A stretch of DNA of 64,000 bases from Amycolatopsis thailandensis (GCF_002234405.1 NZ_NMQT01000021.1:16614-80613), one strand, 5' to 3'. Positions 35,423 to 44,546 are shown, counted from the stretch's first letter. Notes: a model not told the origin generated them from the sequence alone. Numbers and translations: made by a program.

Positions 35423-37408
35423 ATGAAACTGAGATCGATCACCAAACGCATGTTCGTTCTCGGGCTGCTGACGGTTCTCGGGACCACCGGGACGACGTCG
35501 GTGGCCACCGCCGAACCCCAGCAGCCGCCCGCGGACGTCAACGCGACCGGGTTGCCGCGCGGCGGCTGGGAACCGATCGGCCCGAACAGCGTCGGCGGGC
35601 TGCTGGCCGTGTCGCCCGCCGGACTCGCGATGATGCAGCCCGGCCCGCCCGCGTTGTGGCTCTCCAGCGATCGCGGCGCCTCCTGGAGTGCGCGCCGAGG
35701 TCTGCCGGTGGACACCTCCATCCAGGGGTTCTTCGCCGATCCGGTGAATCCCGACCGCATGCTCGCGGTGGGCAACAAGCCCGGGTATCAGATCGGCGAG
35801 TGGCAGGGCCTGCTGCTGCGCACCACGGACCGTGGCCAGACCTGGGAAACCCTGCGCGAGTGGTACCCCGACGGCGCGTTCGGCATGGCCACGGACCCGA
35901 CCGGCCGGGTCGTCGTGGTGCAGAACCTCGACACGCTGAGCGTCAGCACCGACGGCGGCGAGAACTGGAACGACGTGCCGCGGACCTGGCCGCGCGAGGG
36001 GATCGCCGCGCCGGTCGGCGCGCTCAAGCTCACCATGGTCGGCGACGACGCCTACTTCACGACGGTCTACCCGGAGTACTCGCTGTGGGTGGTCCGCGGG
36101 GTCAGTACCAAGGAGCCGCGGGCCGAACTCGTCTACCGGACCAACGGCGAGGTCAACCAGGTCGCTTCGGACGGCAAGCGGTTCGTGGTCACGGTCGGCC
36201 CCGAGCTGCACGGTTCCACCGACGGCGGCAAGACCTGGACGGTGCTGCGGCGCGAACCGGGCGGGCAACCCCTGCGCGAACCGCGTTTCGTCGGCGGCCG
36301 GCTGTACGTCTCGACGTATAACGACATAGACGTCAGCGCCGACTTCGGCCGCACCTGGACCCGCAAGCCGGTGCCCGCCGCGGGCGAAGGCGTCAGCGAC
36401 ATGATCGAACTTCCCGCGGCTCCGGGCAAACCCGCCACCACGCTGATCTCCGCGCTGTACCGAGGGGTGTACGCGGACGGCGGCAAGAGCGGCTACCAGC
36501 AGATCGGCGTCCCCGGCGAATCCATTCGCGACCTCGTGACCAGCGGGAACATCCTGCGGGAGAGTGTCGTCGCGGCCGGGGTGCAGGAGATCTACAACAC
36601 CCCGCTCCCGCGCGGAAAGGTCTCCGCGGCGGACCGGGTCTGGCAGTCGCATCCGACCGATCGGCTGCACGAGGACGCGCGGCTGTCCGTCTCGCCGAGC
36701 CGCCCGGACGTCGTCTGGCAGGTCACCCGGAACGGGTTCGCGCTCGACGTGCTCCGCAGCGGTGACGGCGGCCGCACCTGGCAGTTCGCGGCGAAGGCGA
36801 AGGAAGGCCTTCCCAGGGCGATCTTCGCGCATCCGGCCGACCCGGACAGGCTCCTCGTCTCGGCCTTTGCGCCCAGCGGCTATGTGCTCTACCGCAGCGA
36901 CAACGCCGGGAAGACCTGGGAAAAGCTCACCACCGACACCGGGTTCATCGCGTTCGCGGGCGACCCGTGGAACGCGAACCGGGTCTGGGGCGGTGACTCC
37001 GGCGGCCTGTCGCGGTCTGACGACGGCGGCAAGACCTGGACCCACGTCTCCGACGAACCGGTCAGTTCGATCTCGGTCAGCCGATGGGGTGGCGGACGCG
37101 TCCTGGCCGGTGGGGCGGGCATCCTGCTCAGCGAGGACAACGGCCGGACGTTCCGGCGGGTCCACGACGGTGGGGACCCCCGCGAGATCAGCCGGATCCT
37201 GCCGCATCCGTTCGACTTCCGGGTGTGGTTCGCGAGCAGCTCGACCGGGGGAGGCGTGCTGCGCAGCACGGACTTCGGCCGCACCTGGTCGCCGGTGCCC
37301 GGCGCGCTCCCCGACGCCAGGGTGCTCTCGCTGGCGATCAGTGCCGACGGCCGGTATCTGTTCGCCGGCACCGCGCAGTCCGGGGCGTACCGGCTGACGC
37401 TGTACTGA
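35423..37408 (+). CDS. Secreted Asp-box (BNR) beta-propeller protein
   Basis: The 661-residue protein has a signal peptide (MFVLGLLTVLGTTGTTSVATA) and about ten Asp-box motifs (S/T-x-D-x-G-x-T-W), such as STDGGENW, STDGGKTW, SADFGRTW, SGDGGRTW, RSDDGGKTW and STDFGRTW. Asp boxes mark propeller blades in sialidases, VPS10/sortilin and xyloglucanases. I see no sialidase catalytic Arg triad or Tyr motif, so the enzyme activity, if any, is unknown. The frame opens at 35360, but ATG at 35423 starts the signal peptide. TTGACA at 35327-35332 could be part of its promoter. Confidence 0.85.
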   Translation: MKLRSITKRMFVLGLLTVLGTTGTTSVATAEPQQPPADVNATGLPRGGWEPIGPNSVGGLLAVSPAGLAMMQPGPPALWLSSDRGASWSARRGLPVDTSIQGFFADPVNPDRMLAVGNKPGYQIGEWQGLLLRTTDRGQTWETLREWYPDGAFGMATDPTGRVVVVQNLDTLSVSTDGGENWNDVPRTWPREGIAAPVGALKLTMVGDDAYFTTVYPEYSLWVVRGVSTKEPRAELVYRTNGEVNQVASDGKRFVVTVGPELHGSTDGGKTWTVLRREPGGQPLREPRFVGGRLYVSTYNDIDVSADFGRTWTRKPVPAAGEGVSDMIELPAAPGKPATTLISALYRGVYADGGKSGYQQIGVPGESIRDLVTSGNILRESVVAAGVQEIYNTPLPRGKVSAADRVWQSHPTDRLHEDARLSVSPSRPDVVWQVTRNGFALDVLRSGDGGRTWQFAAKAKEGLPRAIFAHPADPDRLLVSAFAPSGYVLYRSDNAGKTWEKLTTDTGFIAFAGDPWNANRVWGGDSGGLSRSDDGGKTWTHVSDEPVSSISVSRWGGGRVLAGGAGILLSEDNGRTFRRVHDGGDPREISRILPHPFDFRVWFASSSTGGGVLRSTDFGRTWSPVPGALPDARVLSLAISADGRYLFAGTAQSGAYRLTLY

Positions 37409-37488
37409 GTCCGGGCGCTTCGTGGCCGGAGAAACTTCCGGCCACGAAGCGTTTACCCGGCCCCTCGCCGGATGTCAGAGTCGAGGTC

Positions 37489-38670
37489 ATGGCCATCGAC
37501 GTCGCCGCCCTCCGGCTCCAGTTCCCTTCCCTCGCCGACGGAACCGCCTTCTTCGACGGACCCGCGGGTACCCAGACACCCCGGCCCGTCGCCGACGCCA
37601 TCGCCGGGACCCTGACCGCTCCACTGTCGAACCGGGGCAAGGTCAGCCCGTCCGAACTCAACGCGGAGAACGCCGTCACCGGTTTCCGTGCCGCTTACGG
37701 CGACTTCCTCGGCGTGCCCGCCGAAGGTGTCGTCCACGGCCGCAGCGCCACCCAACTGACGTACGACTTTTCCCGTCACCTGGCCAAGAACTGGCGCGAG
37801 GGCGACGAGATCGTCGTCAGCCGTCTCGATCACGACGCCAACGTCCGGCCCTGGGTCCAGGCCGCCGAACGGGCCGGGATGACCGTCCGCTGGCTCGACA
37901 TCGACCCGGAAACGACCGAACTCGACCTCGATTCCCTCGTGCTCACCGAGAAGACCAGGCTGGTCGCGGTCACGGCGGCCTCGAACGTCCTCGGCACCAA
38001 GCCGCCGATCCGCCGGATCGCCGATCTCGCGCACGACGCCGGGGCGCTGGTCTTCGTGGACGGCGTGCATTACGCCGCCCACGATCTGGTGGACGTTCCC
38101 GCGCTGGGAGCGGACTTCTTCGTCTGCTCGCCGTACAAGTTCCTCGGCCCGCACTGCGGGGTGCTCGGCGCGTCGCCGTCCCTGCTCGAAACCGTCGAGC
38201 CGGACAAGCTCATGCCGTCGCCGGACACCGTGCCCGAACGCTTCGAATTCGGCACGCTGCCTTACGAAATCCTCGCGGGCGCGACGGCCGCGGTGGACTT
38301 CCTCGCCGCCATCGACCCGGGAGCGGGCGAATCACGCCGGGAACGGCTGACGAACTCGCTGAACTCCTTGCACGACCACGAAATCACACTGCGTGCCAAA
38401 TTGGAGAAGGGGCTGGGAGACGCCGTCACCGTCCACTGCAAGGCGGCCGACCGGACCCCGACGCTCTTGATGAGCCTCGGTGGCCGCGAGCGCGAGGCGC
38501 AACGGCATCTCGCCGATCGGAAGATCGTCGCCCCGGCGGGGTCCTTCTACGCCTACGAGGTCTTCGCGGCCTTGAAGCTGGAGGACCCGGCGCTCCGTGT
38601 CGGGCTCGCGCCGTACACCAGTGTGGAGGACGTCGACAGGTTGCTGGACGGGCTGTCGGCTTTCGGGTGA
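37489..38670 (+). CDS. Cysteine desulfurase-like class V aminotransferase
   Basis: This is a PLP enzyme of 393 residues. It starts DVAALRLQFPSLADGTAFFD-like, with GPAGTQTPRPVADAI, EIVVSRLDHDANVRPW and VFVDGVHYAAHDLVDV (the Asp that pairs with the pyridine nitrogen). The Schiff-base lysine is in FVCSPYKFLGPHCG. It belongs to the cysteine desulfurase-like subgroup (TIGR01976 type), whose substrate is unclear. The frame is open far upstream inside the preceding gene; ATG at 37489 is the natural start. Confidence 0.9.
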   Translation: MAIDVAALRLQFPSLADGTAFFDGPAGTQTPRPVADAIAGTLTAPLSNRGKVSPSELNAENAVTGFRAAYGDFLGVPAEGVVHGRSATQLTYDFSRHLAKNWREGDEIVVSRLDHDANVRPWVQAAERAGMTVRWLDIDPETTELDLDSLVLTEKTRLVAVTAASNVLGTKPPIRRIADLAHDAGALVFVDGVHYAAHDLVDVPALGADFFVCSPYKFLGPHCGVLGASPSLLETVEPDKLMPSPDTVPERFEFGTLPYEILAGATAAVDFLAAIDPGAGESRRERLTNSLNSLHDHEITLRAKLEKGLGDAVTVHCKAADRTPTLLMSLGGREREAQRHLADRKIVAPAGSFYAYEVFAALKLEDPALRVGLAPYTSVEDVDRLLDGLSAFG

Positions 38671-38792
38671 CCACAGTGGACAGTCGGGCGCTTTCATGGC
38701 TTGGGCCTTCACGCACCCCGGCCGTGGCGTGTGGGGTTTCTGGGGCTCTTGAGGTAATCCGGTTGTCCGTGAAGGGCCCCTTGAGGGACCCA

Positions 38793-38851
38793 AAGTCCGT
38801 GAAGGCCTCCTTCACTACCTTGAGGGTAGGTAAGGAGGCCTTCACGGACTT
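38793..38851. repeat. GTGAAGG hairpin (copy B)
   Basis: The arms AAGTCCGTGAAGGCCTCCTT and complement close at 38793-38851, with a less regular inner part around CTACC-TTGAG-GGTAG. It closely resembles the copies at 48552-48610 and 60059-60111. Confidence 0.8.
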
Positions 38852-38883
38852 ACGCCCACGCGAGCCGGCCCCAGGACGAGCCC

Positions 38884-38914
38884 AAGTGATAGCAAGGGTC
38901 CCTTGCTATCACTT
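38884..38914. repeat. 31-bp perfect palindrome
   Basis: AAGTGATAGCAAGGG (38884-38898), one T, then its exact complement (38900-38914). The words AGCAAGGG and CCCTTGCT recur at 38937-38953 (a second dyad) and 38981-39003. It has no nearby coding context except the cutinase-like gene 240 bp downstream. Confidence 0.85.
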
Positions 38915-39036
38915 CTCTCAACATTGAGACAAGCGATAGCAAGGGACCCTTGCTCACGTTGCTTAGCACGCTAACTAACGGGAGCAAAGGTCCCTTGCTC
39001 CCCCGCGAGGACCGGCGCGAGCCTTTGTCTTCCCCT

Positions 39037-39070
39037 CGATCACAAGATCGAGCGGGAGACCTTGTGATCG
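39037..39070. repeat. 10-bp inverted repeat upstream of the cutinase-like gene
   Basis: CGATCACAAG (39037-39046) and CTTGTGATCG (39061-39070) are perfect complements with a 14-bp spacer. They lie about 80 bp before the gene at 39152. The arrangement would suit either a terminator or a regulator site. Confidence 0.5.
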
Positions 39071-39151
39071 GTCCCATGGACCTACGGTGACCGGACCGAC
39101 ACTCTGGGAAGGGAACGTCGCGGGCAACGGGGCCCGGGGCCGAACGGGACG

Positions 39152-39988
39152 GTGACCAGGATGGCGGGATTTCGCGCACGGACACTCATCGCCGGGATGG
39201 TCGCGCTCGCGGCCGTGGGCATCGCCCCCGCCGCGACGGCCGCGACCGTCAGCGCGGATCCATGGAGTGCACCGGGGCCCTTCGCGGTGACCGTCGAGGC
39301 TCTCGACGGCACGCACACCGTGTACCGGCCTTCGCGGCTGGAGAAACACCCGGTGATCTTGTGGGGCAACGGAACCGGCGCGAACCCGAAGATCTACGAC
39401 GGCCTGTTGCGTCATCTCGCTTCGCACGGTTTCGTGGTCGCGGCGGCCGACACGCCGAACGCGGGCTCCGGCGCGGAGATGCTGGCCGGGGCCACGACCT
39501 TGATCGCCGAGAACTCCCGCCCCGGCAGTCCTTACCAGGGGAAGATCGACACCGCGCACATCGGCGCCACCGGCCACTCCCAAGGCGGCGGCGGGGCGAT
39601 CGCCGCCGGAGCGGATCCGCGCGTCACCACCACGATCCCGATCGAGCCGGGCCCACAGGGCTCCGCCGCGGCCTTGAAGGGGCCGGCTTTCTTCCTCGGG
39701 GGCCAGTTCGACACCATCGTCGTTCCCGCGCTGCTCGTCATCCCGCGCTACCGCCTCGCGAGTCAGGTGCCCGCGATCTACGGCGAACTCGCCGGGGCCA
39801 CCCACTTCACGCCCGTGGGTGACGGCGGCGGATTCCGCGGCGCGATCACCGCCTGGTTCCGGTTCTGGCTCTCCGGCGACGAGCGGGCCCGGGCGGAGTT
39901 CTTCGGCCCTTCCTGCGGACTGTGCCGGGACGGGGCGTGGTCCGACGTCCGGCGCAACGCGAAGGCTTCGGCGATTCCGGGAGCTTGA
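39152..39988 (+). CDS. Secreted cutinase-like alpha/beta hydrolase
   Basis: The 278-residue protein has a signal peptide (LIAGMVALAAVGIAPAATA) and a cutinase/PET-hydrolase-like fold. The nucleophile is in GATGHSQGGGGA, the Asp in LGGQFDTIVVP and the His in GATHFTPVG. A terminal Cys pair (GPSCGLCRDG) may form a disulfide. It is probably a polyester or lipid esterase outside the cell. GTG at 39152 or ATG at 39161 could start it. Confidence 0.85.
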   Translation: MTRMAGFRARTLIAGMVALAAVGIAPAATAATVSADPWSAPGPFAVTVEALDGTHTVYRPSRLEKHPVILWGNGTGANPKIYDGLLRHLASHGFVVAAADTPNAGSGAEMLAGATTLIAENSRPGSPYQGKIDTAHIGATGHSQGGGGAIAAGADPRVTTTIPIEPGPQGSAAALKGPAFFLGGQFDTIVVPALLVIPRYRLASQVPAIYGELAGATHFTPVGDGGGFRGAITAWFRFWLSGDERARAEFFGPSCGLCRDGAWSDVRRNAKASAIPGA

Positions 39989-40056
39989 TCGCCGGTTCTT
40001 GTCGGTGCTCCGGGTTAGGGTCTGCCACAGCAGCCTGACCTGGAGGGATACCCGTC

Positions 40057-40611
40057 ATGACCACTCTCGACAACCGGCCGAACACCGCGCTCCTGGTCGT
40101 CGACGTCCAGAACGGCGTCGTCGACGAGGGCCACGAACGCGACGCCGTGGTCGCGAACATCGGCGGCCTCGTCGGCAGGGCGCGGAAGGAAGGCGTCCCG
40201 GTCGTCTGGGTGCAGCATTCCGACGAGGAGCTCGTGCACGGGAGCGAAGAATGGCGCATCGTCGGCGAGCTCGCTCCCGAGGAAGCCGAGCCGCGCGTCG
40301 ACAAGTCCTACGGAGACTCCTTCGAGGACACCGATCTGGAGAAGGTGCTGGCCGAACGTGGCGTCGGGCGGCTCGTGGTCGTCGGGGCGGAGACCGACGC
40401 CTGCATCCGCTCGACGTTGCACGGTGCCCTGGTCCGCGGGTATGACGCGACGCTGGTCGGCGACGCGCATACGACGGTGGACAAGTCGGAATGGGGAGCG
40501 CCGAAGCCGGATCAGGTCATCGCGCACACGAACCTGTACTGGCGCTACCAGGTCGCGCCGGGCCGGAAGGGAGGCACGGTCACGAGCGAAGACGTCGATT
40601 TCAGCGGCTGA
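40057..40611 (+). CDS. Isochorismatase-family cysteine hydrolase
   Basis: The 184-residue protein has the Asp-Lys-Cys triad of this family: Asp in ALLVVDVQNGVV, Lys in RVDKSYGDSFEDT, and Cys in GAETDACIRSTL. The cis-peptide region is normal. Members hydrolyse nicotinamide, ureidoacrylate or related amides; the specific substrate is not evident. ATG at 40057 follows GGAGGGA. It is convergent with the following gene; the stops are 7 bp apart. Confidence 0.88.
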   Translation: MTTLDNRPNTALLVVDVQNGVVDEGHERDAVVANIGGLVGRARKEGVPVVWVQHSDEELVHGSEEWRIVGELAPEEAEPRVDKSYGDSFEDTDLEKVLAERGVGRLVVVGAETDACIRSTLHGALVRGYDATLVGDAHTTVDKSEWGAPKPDQVIAHTNLYWRYQVAPGRKGGTVTSEDVDFSG

Positions 40612-40617
40612 ACAGGC

Positions 40618-42045
40618 TCAGACGTGGCTTGACCAGTGAGCGATCAGCAGACCGGCGTCGCCGGCGAAACCGTTGTGGCAGTGAGACTTCGCCGCCTGTA
40701 GTACGCGCCGGACGGTTTCGGACGGCACATGCCCGGCATGGGCGTCCAGGGAACCGGTGAGCGCGAAACGCGTGCCGTCGGCGTCGCGCGCGTCCGAGAG
40801 GCCAGCGGTGTGCAGGGCCAGGAGATGCCCTGGCCTCAGCCGGGTGGTCGTGATCCGGCCGGGCGGCCCGGCGCCGAGCGGTGGGCGGCGGTCACTGTCC
40901 ACTGTGGTCTCTTCGTGGGCGGCGCCGAAGACGAGCGGGGGTTCGCCGCCCGCCTGGAGATAGCGCAGGGTGCCGTCGGCCAGGTTCAGTTCGGCCAGCG
41001 TGCCGCGTACCAGTGCGCCGCCGCTGAACTGCGCCGACAGCGCTGTGCCGATGGCGGCCTCTTGGTCCCGCAGTCCGCGACCCTCGCGGCGAGCGGATCG
41101 GCAAGCCGCGAGCGCGGCGGTGACCATCAGGCCCGCGTGCGGGGCTTCGCGGCCCGCGTCGAAGATCGCCAGCCACGCCGTCGTCTCGGAAAGGGCGTAG
41201 TCGAAGGCGGCGCCGCGAAGGTCGTGGACGGGCTCGAAACCGCCCGCCACCGAGACGTCCCGCGTCGCCGCGGCCGACGGCGGCAGATTCTGCCGGAGCA
41301 GCTCCGCGGTGGGGCTGGACGGTCGTTGCCGCAGCAGCGTGTCGAGGCCGTCGCCGTACCTTCGCGCCTCGGCGAGGAGGCGGCCGGACAGTGACGCGAG
41401 CCATCGGCACTGGGTTCGCAGGGCGGGGTCGGAAAGGTCGGTGTCCGCGTCTGCTTTGACTTCGAGCACGCCCAGACGTTCGTCGCTGTCCAGCAGCACG
41501 GTCCACAGCCGCGCCCCTTCCGGCTCGCCGGCGGGCAGGGTGTCGGCGTGCCGGTATGCGCGCCCGGCGGTACTGGCCTCGACGGCCAGCGGTACCCGAT
41601 CGGGTGCCGACCCGTCGGGAAGCGGGATGAGCTGCCGCTGGTCGTCGTCGACGAGGTAGACGGCGACCTCCAGGTCCAGTGCCCGGCCCGCCGCGGCGAT
41701 GATCTCCGGCAAGCGCTCCGGCGGGGTCCGGCGGGCGCCGTCGAGAAGTCCCACCAGCGCGGCCAAGGGACCGCGAGGACGGGTGTTCTCCCCGGCCGCG
41801 CGGCTGTACGGCGCTTGGCGTACGCCGGAGACCTCTTCGAGCCGCTCGTTGACCGCGTGCGCCACCATGTCGCGCTGAATCCTGGGCAAGGGGACCAGCC
41901 CTTGCAGGAACGCCTCCAGTTCGAGCTCGCTGACGTCGCCGCCCAGCGCGAAGTACCGCAGCCACAGCTGTTCCAGGGTGAGCCCTGTCCGCGCGAAGCA
42001 CGCCGCGACGATCCTGCGTTGCTCCTCTGCCTGGAGCGAGGCCAC
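40618..42045 (-). CDS. GAF and SpoIIE-like pseudophosphatase
   Basis: The 475-residue protein has an N-terminal helical region, a GAF-like domain (AGRALDLEVAVYLVDDDQRQ to GVLEVKADADTD) and a C-terminal SpoIIE/PP2C-like domain (FEPVHDLRGAAFDYALSETT, LRPGHLLALHTAGLSDARDA). The usual metal ligands are largely lost: GGDxYD is RGAAFD, TDGL is TAGL and the last DD is GD. It is probably not an active phosphatase. GTG at 42045 follows the strong GGGGGTGATC. It is divergent from a broken GAF-ANTAR gene. Confidence 0.82.
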   Translation of the reverse strand: MASLQAEEQRRIVAACFARTGLTLEQLWLRYFALGGDVSELELEAFLQGLVPLPRIQRDMVAHAVNERLEEVSGVRQAPYSRAAGENTRPRGPLAALVGLLDGARRTPPERLPEIIAAAGRALDLEVAVYLVDDDQRQLIPLPDGSAPDRVPLAVEASTAGRAYRHADTLPAGEPEGARLWTVLLDSDERLGVLEVKADADTDLSDPALRTQCRWLASLSGRLLAEARRYGDGLDTLLRQRPSSPTAELLRQNLPPSAAATRDVSVAGGFEPVHDLRGAAFDYALSETTAWLAIFDAGREAPHAGLMVTAALAACRSARREGRGLRDQEAAIGTALSAQFSGGALVRGTLAELNLADGTLRYLQAGGEPPLVFGAAHEETTVDSDRRPPLGAGPPGRITTTRLRPGHLLALHTAGLSDARDADGTRFALTGSLDAHAGHVPSETVRRVLQAAKSHCHNGFAGDAGLLIAHWSSHV

Positions 42046-42084
42046 GGTGATCACCCCCGAGGTTCTCGGCAACGTGAGTTCTGG

Positions 42085-42110
42085 GTACCAACCCACGCCC
42101 TGGGTGAAAC
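42085..42110 (-). promoter_or_regulatory. Possible SigB-type promoter for the SpoIIE-like gene
   Basis: On the minus strand GTTT (42110-42107), a 16-bp spacer and TGGTAC (42090-42085) approach the actinobacterial SigB/SigF consensus GTTT-N14-16-GGGTA. It lies about 40 bp before the GTG start. The match is imperfect. Confidence 0.35.
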
Positions 42111-42161
42111 ATGAGCGGGCAGCCGAATGGGTACTTCGCCCGGGAGAGGGCAGGAGGCGCC

Positions 42162-42647
42162 ATGAACCGATCGAAGCCGGCGGGCGTGCTGCCGCTCGAC
42201 GAGGTGTCCGTCACCCTACTGCACGACGGTCACCCGCACACAGCCGTCGCGACCGCGAGAGCGTCGTCGTACTCGATCACGACCAGTACCACCTGAGGAA
42301 CGGTCCCTGCCTGGAGGCGGGCGGCGCCGGGGAGATCGTGCGGGTCGCGGGCCGGTTTCGCCGGCTTTTGGCCGCGCCGTTGTCGGTGAGCGAGAACCTC
42401 GTGCGCTATGTCGACGCCAGGACGACGATCGGGCAGTCGCGGACCGCGCTGACTTCCAGGGCCGTCATCGACCAGGCCAAAGGCGTGCTCATGGCCGTGC
42501 GCCGGGTCGACGAGGACGAAGGCGTTCTCGTCGCTGGTGGTCCAGTCCCAGCGGGAGAACGTCAGGTTACGCCAGGTGGCGGAACGGTTCATCGACGGCG
42601 TGACCGGAAGAGGCGATCCGGGACGGGTCGAACGTGGGTCGCGGTAG
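42162..42647 (+). pseudogene. Broken GAF-ANTAR regulator gene
   Basis: ATG at 42162 follows GGAGGCGCC and opens MNRSKPAGVLPLDEVSVTLL, a GAF-type start, but that frame stops at 42297. A second frame continues it from about 42250 with ESVVVLDHDQYHLRNGPCLE and ends in the ANTAR helix AVIDQAKGVLMAVRRVDEDE. A third shift near 42520 returns to the first frame, giving AFSSLVVQSQRENVRLRQVA and a stop at 42645-42647. Two compensating frameshifts make this a pseudogene or a region with two sequence errors. An intact paralogue follows. Confidence 0.75.
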
Positions 42648-42748
42648 GCGGGGTGATCGCACTCGGCTAAGGTCGGCTTCCGAAAGCGGTTCTGAGCGTT
42701 GAGAAGTTAGCGCCGATCCGCCGGTAACCGGGTTGGTTGCGGCGGTTG

Positions 42749-43654
42749 ATGGTGCGCGCTCGGCGCCGGTTCTCGCCGGTGACTCCCGTGGTGCATCACG
42801 CCGATGTGCAGAAGTGGGAGAGGCGGGCTTTGGCCGATGAAGTCGACTGGCAGCAGGACAAGAACCGATTCGTCGAGGATGTCGGCGACGGCGACCTGCC
42901 GGTGATCTCCGAGAACGGCGCTCGGCTCATCGCCGGGCCACTGGTTAAGCAGTTCGTGTCCCTGACCAGGGCGTTGCTGGATTCAGGTTCGGTCGCCGCG
43001 GTACTCGAACGGGTGGTCTTCGCGACGCGGGACCTGGTGCCGGGCGCGGATCTGGTGAGCGTCACCCTCCTCGATCCCGACGGCGGGTTCCACACGCCGG
43101 TGGGGACCGACGAGATCGCCGGCGAGCTGGACCAGTTGCAGTACCAGTACGGCGAAGGCGCCTGTGTCGAAGCGGCGCGCGTTTCGGGACCGGCGGCGGC
43201 CTTCAGCGACAACCTCGCCGAAGACGCCCGCTGGCCGCGTTTCGGCCCGGCCGCCGCGTCGCTGGGTTTCCACTCGCTGGTTTCGACGGCTCTGCTGCCG
43301 GACTCGTCGAGTTCGGAACTTTCCGGGGCGCTGAACGTGTACTCGCGTCGTCCGCACGGCATCGCGAGGCCCGACCGCGACGTGCTGTTGCTGCTGGCGA
43401 CGCACGCGTCGCTGGCGCTGGCGACCACGCACGCGGTCACCCGCGGTCAGCTCCAGGAGGAGCAGCTCCAGCAGGCGCTGGACAGCAGGGACGCGATCGG
43501 GCAGGCCAAGGGCATCCTGATGGCGCGCCGCGGGATCGACGCGGCGGAGGCGTTCGAGGTGCTGCGGCACACGTCGCAGAACATGAACATCAAACTCCGG
43601 GAACTGGCGGAGATGCTGTCCAAGCGGCATGCGGAACTGGAATTGCCCGACTGA
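42749..43654 (+). CDS. GAF and ANTAR domain protein
   Basis: The protein has about 301 residues. The GAF domain spans roughly residues 65-220 (DLVPGADLVSVTLLDPDGGFH, YGEGACVEAARVSG, LPDSSSSELSGALNVYSRRP). The C-terminal ANTAR domain reads SRDAIGQAKGILMARRGIDA and FEVLRHTSQNMNIKLRELA. ANTAR proteins bind paired RNA hairpins and stop transcription termination. The start is uncertain (ATG 42749, earlier TTG 42737, later GTG 42791 or 42806). No obvious ANTAR target hairpins were identified nearby. Confidence 0.85.
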   Translation: MVRARRRFSPVTPVVHHADVQKWERRALADEVDWQQDKNRFVEDVGDGDLPVISENGARLIAGPLVKQFVSLTRALLDSGSVAAVLERVVFATRDLVPGADLVSVTLLDPDGGFHTPVGTDEIAGELDQLQYQYGEGACVEAARVSGPAAAFSDNLAEDARWPRFGPAAASLGFHSLVSTALLPDSSSSELSGALNVYSRRPHGIARPDRDVLLLLATHASLALATTHAVTRGQLQEEQLQQALDSRDAIGQAKGILMARRGIDAAEAFEVLRHTSQNMNIKLRELAEMLSKRHAELELPD

Positions 43655-43682
43655 ACAGGCCATCGCCACTACGATCGCGATC

Positions 43683-44546
43683 ATGGCTTTCGGTGAGCTG
43701 GAGTTGTCGCGGACGTACGAGTGGCGTGGCCGTTCGGTGGCGTGGGAACGCCTCGGCGAAGGCGCCCCGGTGGTGCTGTGCCACGGGACACCGTGGTCGG
43801 CCCAGCTGTGGGCGCCTTTCGCGCGAGCGCTCAGCGAGGAGTTCGCCGTCCACGTCTGGGACATGCCGGGGTACGGCCGCTCGTCGAAGGAAGCCGGTCA
43901 CGACGTCGATCTCGGCACGCAGGGCGAACTCTTCGCCGACCTCCTCGGGCATTGGGGGCTGACTGCCCCGCACGTGATCGCCCACGACTACGGCGGGGCC
44001 GTTTCACTGCGGGCGAAGCTGCTGCACGGCGCCGAATACGCCTCGCTCGCCCTGGTGGACGTCGTCGCGTTGCGGCCATGGGGATCGGAGTTCTTCCGGC
44101 TCGTCGCGGAGAACGCCGAGGTCTTCCAGGCGCAGCCCCCGACCGTGCACAGAGGCGCCCTGGAGTCCTACATCGGCACGGCCTCCCATCGTGGTCTCAC
44201 CCGCGCGCAACTGGACACGCTGACCGGGCCGTGGCTGGACACGGCGGGGCAACGCGCCTTCTACCGGCAGATCGCCGAGGCGGACGTCCGGTACACCGAC
44301 GAGATCCAGGACCGCTATCCCGAACTCGCGTTGCCGGTGAAGGTGATCTGGGGTGCGGACGACACGTGGATCCCGGTGGACCGGGCGGAACAGCTCGCGA
44401 ACGCTATTCCCGGCGCCCTCCTCGACGTCATTCCGGACGCCGGGCATCTGATCCAGTTCGACGCGCCGGTCGAACTGGCCTTTTCCCTGCATCGGTGGCT
44501 CACCGCGGAAGTGGGCCGGTGGGGACCCGCCGGGAGCGGACGCTGA
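43683..44546 (+). CDS. Alpha/beta hydrolase, epoxide hydrolase/dehalogenase type
   Basis: The 287-residue protein has the oxyanion motif LCHGTPWSAQLW, and the nucleophile elbow HVIAHDYGGAVS carries Asp instead of Ser, as in epoxide hydrolases and haloalkane dehalogenases. The acid is probably in VIWGADDTWIPVD and the His in IPDAGHLIQFD. ATG at 43683 has no Shine-Dalgarno; TACGAT 7 bp upstream suggests leaderless transcription. The substrate is unknown. Confidence 0.87.
   Translation: MAFGELELSRTYEWRGRSVAWERLGEGAPVVLCHGTPWSAQLWAPFARALSEEFAVHVWDMPGYGRSSKEAGHDVDLGTQGELFADLLGHWGLTAPHVIAHDYGGAVSLRAKLLHGAEYASLALVDVVALRPWGSEFFRLVAENAEVFQAQPPTVHRGALESYIGTASHRGLTRAQLDTLTGPWLDTAGQRAFYRQIAEADVRYTDEIQDRYPELALPVKVIWGADDTWIPVDRAEQLANAIPGALLDVIPDAGHLIQFDAPVELAFSLHRWLTAEVGRWGPAGSGR

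Larger units (their letters stand above)
38671..39151. other. 481-bp intergenic region rich in palindromes
   Basis: No gene is supported here. It contains, in order, half of a GTGAAGG element (about 38768-38790), a full GTGAAGG hairpin (38793-38851), a 31-bp perfect palindrome (38884-38914), a dyad at 38937-38953, an imperfect one near 38981-39003, and a 10-bp inverted repeat at 39037-39070. The individual elements are listed separately. Confidence 0.8.
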
